Part shown: one piece after another, positions 16,164 to 22,576 of the stretch
Position numbering within the stretch: position 1 is the first letter of the stretch
How the letters are laid out: every line of letters starts with the position of its first letter
Source: JBBAGC01 sp964491265
Lineage (GTDB): Bacteria; Spirochaetota; UBA4802; UBA5550
Reading direction: 5' to 3'
Assembly: GCA_964491265.1 (NCBI GenBank)
Contig: CAZBFP010000001.1
Coordinates: forward strand, 186,001-250,000
Length of the DNA stretch: 64,000 nt
Position numbers and translations under genes: made by a program
Notes under the pieces: model-generated
The model's input: only the letters and a program-made list of their open reading frames with translations
What the model was told of the DNA's origin: nothing
Database searches by the model: none

Positions 16164-16192
16164 ATAATACAGCTTCATCCGCTCTTTGTCAA
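16164..16192 (-). promoter_or_regulatory. Sigma70-type promoter of hicBA
   Basis: Minus strand TTGACA (16187-16192), 17-bp spacer, TATTAT (16164-16169), about 120 bp upstream of hicB. The block from -35 to spacer is nearly the same as in the 5.6-kb promoter (GGATACTGATTGACAAAGAG). Confidence 0.75.
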
Positions 16193-16337
16193 TCAGTATC
16201 CAGCCGGATTTGCATTCGATAGATTTCTACGCATTAGAAAACATTTTTTTCAGAAAAAAAACCTTGCCCCTATAACAGATGCTATAATTATTGATTATAT
16301 TGGTAATTCAGCTAATTCTAAATTAAACTAAGATGTT

Positions 16338-18071
16338 ATGAAAAAAATTAAATTATTTAATATACTCTATTTTACTCTGATCACTGTTCTCCTGTCAGCT
16401 TCACTTTTCACAGGATGCAGCGGGGATAGTGATGATGGAATCACATATATTGAAACATCTATCAGTGATACTTATTCAGGGTCAGGCGATAAGGTTTTTT
16501 ATCCCTCAACATCAGGGAATACTGAACTCACATACTCCCTTGATCTTGGATCAAGTACAAAGAAAGTATATTTCGTTTTTACCAACAGTAACACAGGTGC
16601 TGATGTATCTGTTCCTGAGTTGATGAATATCAGTTATTCAACTAAATCTTTTTCAGTCCCCTCAATTAAAAAGTCATCAATGCCGTCAGTAAGCATTAAA
16701 AATAAACCTGCAACAAGGGGTAAGTTTGAAGCAACAGCTTTTTATGAAACAGCCAGGGAACTCCTTCAAACTGACGGGAAAAGAAAATATAATATTGAGA
16801 GTTCAGCCAATAATTTTCTCAAGCCGATGAAATCATACACAATTAACACAACTACAAATGATTTTTATGATGATGCAGGGAACATAGTACCTGCCACTGT
16901 TAGAGCTGTAGTTTCAGCTACAGGGAAAGGGAAAACACTTATTATATGGGTAGCGAATAATCAGTGGGTAGACTCAGGCGGAGGGCTTGGCACTGGCAAA
17001 ATAAACCAGTCACTGGCAAATGAAATGGCTGATGCTTTTCTGCATACAGATGAAGATAGGATATACGAATGGATAACCGGTATATTCGGAGCGGAATGGG
17101 GAACTCCCGTCTATAATAATCTTATAGGGGTAACTAATGAGATTCATATACTACTCTATGATATAGACAATGACAAAAGTACTGGTGGTGGTACGCTGGG
17201 TTTTTTCCACCCCAGGGATACATTTAAAACAACATCAGATCCATCATCCAATGAAAGAATTATGTTCTATATGGATTCTGTGCTTTTTGCTACTGATGCT
17301 GACTGGAAAGAGGAACTCATATCAACACTTGCCCATGAATTCCAGCATATAATTCACTGGTATCAGAAAGAAGTAGTATTGGATACTCCATCTGACACCT
17401 GGCTCAATGAGATGTGCTCCCTTGTTGCTGAGGATTTTGTGGCGGATAAACTCGAAGTTGATGGGCCAAGAGGAGTTAAAGTTGAAAATGGTGACTATAC
17501 TGCAAGATTAGCAAACAACACTGAGGGGAGACTCCCGCTCTTCAATTACTGGAATGACGCACCACTTACAACATGGCTTGCAGACGATGAGGCATTAAGT
17601 AGCTATTCGATAGCCTATGCTTTTGGAGCGTATCTGGCCCGCAATCATGGGGGAGCGCAATTATTCAGGAATATTGTTCAGAATAATTACGGCGATCACA
17701 GAGCTATTGGAAATGCCATATCCGGATATACTTTTACAGATCTTCTTCGCGAATGGGGAGCTTCGGTTGTACTTTCAGACAAAACAGTACAGTTGCCCGA
17801 TTTATCATTGCATGGATATAACAAAGATGCGGCATTCACTTCCACTTTAAGCCCCATTACATACAATCTTGGCTCAATTAACCTATATAATTATAAGTAC
17901 GACTCACTCAACGGTCCATGGTATTATTCATTAAGTTCTCTGGAAAGCAATAAAGACAGCTTATATCGCGGATCAAATACATATGTTTATGCCGGTAGTC
18001 TTACGGAGCTGCAGGAATGGACATTCAGGATGAAGGATGGAGTAAGCCTCACTGTAATTGTCAAAGACTGA
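16338..18071 (+). CDS. Lipoprotein metallopeptidase, M30 (hyicolysin)-like
   Basis: 577 residues. The signal peptide ends in the lipobox SLFTGC (Cys27). The zinc site is LISTLAHEFQHIIHWYQKE, i.e. HEFQH, followed about 25 residues later by TWLNEMCSLVAEDF, where a downstream Glu acts as the third ligand in related enzymes. The preceding HILLYDIDNDK and GFFHPRDTF segments also match M30-type peptidases. It is probably a cell-surface or periplasmic protease. It marks the end of the TA-rich region and is transcribed away from hicBA. No strong ribosome-binding site is seen before the ATG. Confidence 0.82.
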   Translation: MKKIKLFNILYFTLITVLLSASLFTGCSGDSDDGITYIETSISDTYSGSGDKVFYPSTSGNTELTYSLDLGSSTKKVYFVFTNSNTGADVSVPELMNISYSTKSFSVPSIKKSSMPSVSIKNKPATRGKFEATAFYETARELLQTDGKRKYNIESSANNFLKPMKSYTINTTTNDFYDDAGNIVPATVRAVVSATGKGKTLIIWVANNQWVDSGGGLGTGKINQSLANEMADAFLHTDEDRIYEWITGIFGAEWGTPVYNNLIGVTNEIHILLYDIDNDKSTGGGTLGFFHPRDTFKTTSDPSSNERIMFYMDSVLFATDADWKEELISTLAHEFQHIIHWYQKEVVLDTPSDTWLNEMCSLVAEDFVADKLEVDGPRGVKVENGDYTARLANNTEGRLPLFNYWNDAPLTTWLADDEALSSYSIAYAFGAYLARNHGGAQLFRNIVQNNYGDHRAIGNAISGYTFTDLLREWGASVVLSDKTVQLPDLSLHGYNKDAAFTSTLSPITYNLGSINLYNYKYDSLNGPWYYSLSSLESNKDSLYRGSNTYVYAGSLTELQEWTFRMKDGVSLTVIVKD

Positions 18072-18134
18072 ATTCAGCATTAAAATTTAAAATATATTTT
18101 AACCACTGAATATAATAATTCGAGGATAATTGTA

Positions 18135-18428
18135 ATGAATAGATTTGCTGTAAAATTTCTCTTTCTGTTTTTTATATTTTTTTCAACAGCCACTCTCACC
18201 TCCTGCAGCGGTGAGATCTCAGGCACTATCTCTGTTAAAGGGAATATGCCCCACACCTACCTTGCCATCACTGCAGATGACGGCAGGGTTTTCAAAGTAA
18301 CAGGAAATGCAAAAGATGAGTTATGGAATAATTACCAGGGATCAAAAGTAACAATTAAAGGTAAGATAATTTCAATGCCCCAGGGTTTTATGCCAGGCGA
18401 AATCGACGCGGAATCTATTGTAAAATAA
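18135..18428 (+). CDS. Small lipoprotein, possibly OB-fold-like
   Basis: 97 residues with a lipoprotein signal (FSTATLTSC, Cys24). The mature part (ISGTISVKGNMPHTYLAITA, VFKVTGNAKDEL, QGSKVTIKGKII) has the alternating strands of a small beta-barrel and resembles periplasmic OB-fold stress proteins, but I do not recognise the family. It lies 63 bp after the metallopeptidase gene on the same strand and may be co-transcribed. Function unknown. Confidence 0.7.
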   Translation: MNRFAVKFLFLFFIFFSTATLTSCSGEISGTISVKGNMPHTYLAITADDGRVFKVTGNAKDELWNNYQGSKVTIKGKIISMPQGFMPGEIDAESIVK

Positions 18429-18613
18429 TATTCCACATCACCCCCCCTGCCCAGCACTTCAGCTGAAAAAGGGACGCAGATCATCCGCCTTATCCAAGAG
18501 ATAAAAAAAGAATTGATTTCCATACTGCACTTTTATTATCATCTTATTTGTTGATTAATTACAGTACTTTTTAAATCTTTAAAAAATATTCTCAAATAAG
18601 TTAAAGAGGCTTT

Positions 18614-18874
18614 ATGAAAAAACTGATTATCCTGTTTTTTATATTAATTTCAGCGGGAGTTGTATTCGCTTCCTTTCCAACAGAAACAAAAGAGAGAGCA
18701 GAAAAACTCTGCACAAACCTTAATATGGATTACCTTTCCCATGAAGAGGACCAGAACAGCATCATTTCTATTACATATCTTGTAAAATGCAGCCAGGATT
18801 CTTATGAAAAAAACTTTATTTTAAGGTATGATAAAATTCTGGGTACCTGGTCACAGCACAACTTCATCAAATAG
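18614..18874 (+). CDS. Small secreted protein of unknown function
   Basis: 86 residues with a clear signal peptide (MKKLIILFFILISAGVVFAS). The mature part is short, mixed in charge and has two cysteines (KLCTNLN and LVKCSQD) that could form a disulfide. I do not recognise a family. AAAGAGG lies upstream of the ATG as a ribosome-binding site. It lies on the same strand as its neighbours, 185 bp from the preceding lipoprotein gene. Confidence 0.65.
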   Translation: MKKLIILFFILISAGVVFASFPTETKERAEKLCTNLNMDYLSHEEDQNSIISITYLVKCSQDSYEKNFILRYDKILGTWSQHNFIK

Positions 18875-18923
18875 AGTAGAAAGAAACTCCATTTTTGATT
18901 ATTCCAGACAAATAATACTCTAC

Positions 18924-18952
18924 TGTCACCGCAGTCAGAAAAGGCGGTGACA
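18924..18952. terminator. Hairpin after the small secreted protein gene
   Basis: TGTCACCGC (18924-18932) and GCGGTGACA (18944-18952) form a 9-bp stem with an 11-nt loop, 50 bp after the stop. No T-run follows, so termination is uncertain. Confidence 0.45.
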
Positions 18953-19150
18953 TATAATTCATCATATTGCTCTAAAAAACCATGTCTATAATACAATTCT
19001 GAGCTAAACTTTTAATTTTTTTTTAAAAAACACGCAACAATAGGGATTTCTGGTGTTTTTTTTACACCACAGGCATTGAAACATTCCCGCCTTTTAGTTA
19101 GCTTATAAACTGACTAAACAAATCTTTATAATTTAAAATCGGAGGATTTT

Positions 19151-19594
19151 ATGAAAAAAGTTTTAATTGCTTTTTTTGCAGCAACACTTATGTTTTCTGC
19201 GTCTAATCTTTTCGCAGATAACATCGGAGCAGGCCTTGGCAGACTTGCATTAAAGGGCCAGAAAGGTAAAGCCATGGAAATTATCGGCGTAACCTTAAAC
19301 GCTATAGGTACACAAACCTTCGCCATTACTTCAGGAACTTCAGGATACAAGGAAGGGGCAGTAATTGGTGTTAATTATGTGGATGTTTATGTAGCAGAAA
19401 ACATGGACAATCTGGCTACAGACATTGCAAAAGGTGAGGGAGAATATCTTGATACCCTTGCAACAATGATGAAAGTGGAAAACAGAGACCTTTTTAAAGC
19501 AAAGCTCAGCAAAAACTTCAATACCATTTTTACTTCTAAAGAAGTAACTTCAGGTGAAGTTGTTGCAAACATCAGAAATATCCATAACAGTTAA
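19151..19594 (+). CDS. DUF3015-family periplasmic protein, paralogue 1
   Basis: 147 residues with a signal peptide cut near Ala-Asp-Asn (residues 22-25). NIGAGLGRLALKGQKGKAME, GTQTFAITSGTSGY and NMDNLATDIAKGEGEYLDTL match DUF3015, a family of small periplasmic proteins of unknown function. The two cysteines I expect in the family (CGLG and the C ending SGTxGC) are replaced by Ala and Tyr. It is the first gene of a three-gene unit with a second copy and DUF4105. GGAGG lies upstream of the start. A small inverted repeat (TGGTGT/ACACCA, 19051-19069) lies in the leader. Confidence 0.82.
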   Translation: MKKVLIAFFAATLMFSASNLFADNIGAGLGRLALKGQKGKAMEIIGVTLNAIGTQTFAITSGTSGYKEGAVIGVNYVDVYVAENMDNLATDIAKGEGEYLDTLATMMKVENRDLFKAKLSKNFNTIFTSKEVTSGEVVANIRNIHNS

Positions 19595-19608
19595 TTAAGG
19601 AGGAAAAT

Positions 19609-20055
19609 ATGAAAAAAGTTTTAGTAGCGGCTTTTACAATCTGTGCTCTGTTTTCAGTTTCAAGCCTGTTTGCAAATAATTCAGGAGTAGGCCTTGGTGC
19701 TGTTGTTTTTCAGGGAAAAAAAGGAAAGGTTTTTGAAGTTCTTGCAGTAACTACAAATGGAACATCCTATACCAGCACTTTTGCTATCACATCTGGTACA
19801 TCAGGATATAAAGACGGCCTGGTAATTGGCGTAAATGTTGTCGATTCCTATGTTGCTGACAATATGGACAACCTTGCAACTGACATCGCAAAAGGTGACG
19901 GAGAATACCTTGACGCTCTTGCAACACTTATGAAAGTTGAAGACAAATCTGCTTTTAAAGCAAAACTTCAGCAGAATTTCACAAAAATTTATACATCCAA
20001 AAATGTAAATTCCAAAGAAGTTGTTGCAAATATAAGGGACATCCAGAACAGTTAA
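19609..20055 (+). CDS. DUF3015-family periplasmic protein, paralogue 2
   Basis: 148 residues, alignable over its whole length with the gene 14 bp upstream (shared ITSGTSGYK, ADNMDNLATDIAKG and EVVANIR). Signal peptide to about residue 23. The cysteines are again lost (SGVGLG and SGTSGY). AAGGAGG precedes the ATG. The pair arose by tandem duplication. Its job is unknown, but DUF3015 genes are often found next to DUF4105 genes, as here, so the proteins may act together at the envelope. Confidence 0.82.
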   Translation: MKKVLVAAFTICALFSVSSLFANNSGVGLGAVVFQGKKGKVFEVLAVTTNGTSYTSTFAITSGTSGYKDGLVIGVNVVDSYVADNMDNLATDIAKGDGEYLDALATLMKVEDKSAFKAKLQQNFTKIYTSKNVNSKEVVANIRDIQNS

Positions 20056-20057
20056 GA

Positions 20058-21998
20058 ATGTTTTCATCTTATATAATATTCAAAAAAAGGTACGGCCTCA
20101 GGGCCGTACTTCTTTTGACCCTTGCAGCAGGATTATTCCTATTTTCAGGTAGCGCACTTTTTTCTCAAACAATTGAAAGGGATGATGAGTATATTGAATC
20201 ACTGGTAAAAAAAGCCAGAGAGGAAAAATTATACACTGATCCTTTCTGGAATACTATTCTTCATTATAAAAAAACTTTTTCCGGAAATTATAAAAGCCTG
20301 GTTGATGATCCGGAATTTTTCCTTGCTCCTGACGGTAAAATAAACCCCTCTGCAGAAATGGAGGGAACAATCCGCGCCTTTTTTAAAGAGAAGGCGGAGG
20401 ATACCGATCATGCAACTGCAAAATTTTCTGCAAGGTATAAATGGCTTCGGGAAAAACTCCACATAGATACAAATAAAATTCCTTATAATGGCGATAAAGA
20501 TTTCCTGTCCCAGTACTACGAAAATGTTAACCCGTCCAAAGCATTAATTGTTTTCCCCGCAGGCTATATGAACAGCCCTGCTTCCATGTATGGCCATACC
20601 TTTATAATAATAGAATCTGACAGCGGCAGCAGGCTTATGGCAAGTTCAGTTAATTACGCTGCAAGTACAGATGAGCAATTTGGCCCTATTTTCGCAATAC
20701 GGGGTCTATTCGGAGCCTATAAAGGATACTACTCTTTTCTTCCATACTTCACCAAAATCAAAGAATACAGCGACGGCGAAATGAGGGATATGTGGGAATA
20801 CGAACTTAACCTCACACCTGATGAGCTTGAAATGATGATCCGCCACATTGTGGAAATGGAGAATATCTATTCAGATTATTTTTTCATAGATGAAAACTGC
20901 TCATACAATCTTCTTTTCCTTATTGAAGCAGCGCGTCCTGAAACTGCAATTACTGACAGCTTCGGAATAGGGGTTGAGCCTATAAACACTATCAGGGTAA
21001 CCAGAGATAAAGGGCTAATCAGCAGCCGTGAATACAGGCCCTCGGTTTTTTCAAAAATGAAATATCTCCGGTCCCTCCTTACAGGTACAGAGGAGAAGAT
21101 GGTGCGACATGTCTGCAGAGGTAAAAAGGATGTATCTGCAATTGAAGAGATGGATCTCTCTGACGAAAAGAAAATAATCATGTACGACCTTGCAGCAGAT
21201 TATATAAAATTTCTGGCTATAAAGCGTGAAATCACCGAGGATGAATATAAATCAAGATTTATGTCTATACTGATAAACAGGAATAAACTTGGCAGACATG
21301 ATACCCTCAAAGATATGCCGATACCGCCGGCACCTGAAGATTCACATAAATCGAGACGGTTTACCCCTGAATCGGGCTACGGCCTTAAGGGGTGGTATTC
21401 ACAGTTAAGCTACCGCCAGTCAGTGCACCATTTAATGGATCCTGATGAGGGCTACAATCTCAATTCACAGATAATATTCGGAAATATTTCAGCCAGATAT
21501 TACTATGATGAAAAGAAACCAATCCTTCAACGCTTTGATATTATAGATATTATTTCACTCCCCCAGTCCGATGCTTTTTTTACCAGTCCCTGTTACGAAT
21601 TTAAAACAGGCTTTATACAAAACGTAGTTGAAGATGAGGATATTTTATCCTACTGGATTAAAGGAGCCTCCGGTTTAAGTACACTTCTGGGGGAACATGT
21701 ACAGGTATATTTTCTGGGAGGTATGAAATTCTACTTTGCACCTGAGTATTCCGGAAACACCGACTTCCATGCCGGGGGTGAAGCAGGAATGCTTGTATCA
21801 CTGGGGCCATGGAAGGGGCATTTTTTCGGCAATTACTATTATGTACCGGCAGGGTATAAAAGACATATTATAACAGCAGGCTTTTCCGAAAGATTAAAAA
21901 TTACGCAAAATGTATCACTTATGACCGATTACTCATACAACAGAAATATGGATCACTCCTGGCACGAAGTATCACTGAACTTTAATTTATATTTTTAA
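20058..21998 (+). CDS. DUF4105 (Lnb N-terminal-like) periplasmic protein
   Basis: 646 residues. A signal peptide spans about residues 10-36 (LRAVLLLTLAAGLFLFSGSA). The DUF4105 domain shows NPSKALIVFPAGYMNSPASM, YGHTFIIIE and DENCSYNLLFLIEAARP; this domain is related to the N-terminal part of lacto-N-biosidase-type proteins and has candidate catalytic His and Cys residues in those blocks. The C-terminal third (from about 430) is a beta-rich region, possibly an outer-membrane barrel or surface domain. The ATG is 3 bp after the second DUF3015 stop and has no Shine-Dalgarno of its own, suggesting translational coupling. A strong hairpin lies inside codons 11-18. Confidence 0.85.
   Translation: MFSSYIIFKKRYGLRAVLLLTLAAGLFLFSGSALFSQTIERDDEYIESLVKKAREEKLYTDPFWNTILHYKKTFSGNYKSLVDDPEFFLAPDGKINPSAEMEGTIRAFFKEKAEDTDHATAKFSARYKWLREKLHIDTNKIPYNGDKDFLSQYYENVNPSKALIVFPAGYMNSPASMYGHTFIIIESDSGSRLMASSVNYAASTDEQFGPIFAIRGLFGAYKGYYSFLPYFTKIKEYSDGEMRDMWEYELNLTPDELEMMIRHIVEMENIYSDYFFIDENCSYNLLFLIEAARPETAITDSFGIGVEPINTIRVTRDKGLISSREYRPSVFSKMKYLRSLLTGTEEKMVRHVCRGKKDVSAIEEMDLSDEKKIIMYDLAADYIKFLAIKREITEDEYKSRFMSILINRNKLGRHDTLKDMPIPPAPEDSHKSRRFTPESGYGLKGWYSQLSYRQSVHHLMDPDEGYNLNSQIIFGNISARYYYDEKKPILQRFDIIDIISLPQSDAFFTSPCYEFKTGFIQNVVEDEDILSYWIKGASGLSTLLGEHVQVYFLGGMKFYFAPEYSGNTDFHAGGEAGMLVSLGPWKGHFFGNYYYVPAGYKRHIITAGFSERLKITQNVSLMTDYSYNRNMDHSWHEVSLNFNLYF
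20090..20116 (+). terminator. Terminator-like hairpin inside the start of the DUF4105 gene
   Basis: GTACGGCC (20090-20097), loop TCAG, GGCCGTAC (20102-20109), preceded by AAAAAAAG and followed by TTCTTTT. The shape is that of an intrinsic terminator, yet it lies within the signal-peptide codons of the downstream gene. Confidence 0.65.
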
Positions 21999-22576
21999 CC
22001 CATTGCAGATATCATTTAGTTATAATTTATAATTACATATCCCTTTTAGTTTCTTGTAAAATCTGAATTTTTATATCTCAAAGCCTTCTCCGTACGGGGC
22101 TTACTTCTACCCACTTCTCAAAAGCCCCCTAAATCCCCCGGAGGGGGACTTAAAAAAGAAGTTTGGAAATATATCTTAACTTCAAAAACGCTTTTATTTT
22201 AGAATTTTTTGTTATTCAACTTAAACAAAGTCCCCCTCCGGGGGATTTAGGGGGCCAATACACCGGGTACAGGCACTCACTAAAAGATTTTTCGCAAAAT
22301 ATCTTTTAGCATTTTGATGGATCTCGACTTGTGGGTAGCAGTGAGCCGTACGGGGAGGCAGGCTCTTTTCGGCACCTCCTGTGCCTGAGCCAGCATCAAC
22401 CTCATCCTGAGAACGAGGCGCGCCGGTAGGCGGGGTGAAATCAGGCCTTCACTTTTTTTATTCTTTTGCTTGAAATTTATCCCCCCGCTTTATAATAATT
22501 AACCTGTAATCATATCCCCCATAAACACACAGCCTTTCCGGTGTGTGAAAATCTTATTACAAAGCAGGTCAACTGA
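21999..22576. other. 578-bp intergenic region with nested inverted repeats
   Basis: An outer imperfect inverted repeat (22098-22114 with 22331-22347, two mismatches in 17) encloses an exact 28-bp inverted repeat (22124-22151 with 22228-22255). A short GC-rich piece near 22410 resembles the accessory-region repeat. No gene is evident; the AsmA-like gene's promoter must lie in the last part. Confidence 0.7.
22124..22255. repeat. Palindromic repeat pair, CCCCCTAAAT family
   Basis: GCCCCCTAAATCCCCCGGAG then GGGGACTT at 22124-22151 and its exact reverse complement at 22228-22255. Each arm is itself partly self-complementary (CCCCCGGAGGGGG). The same element occurs at 35158-35185 and, broken by an insertion, at 35229-35291. 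Confidence 0.85.
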
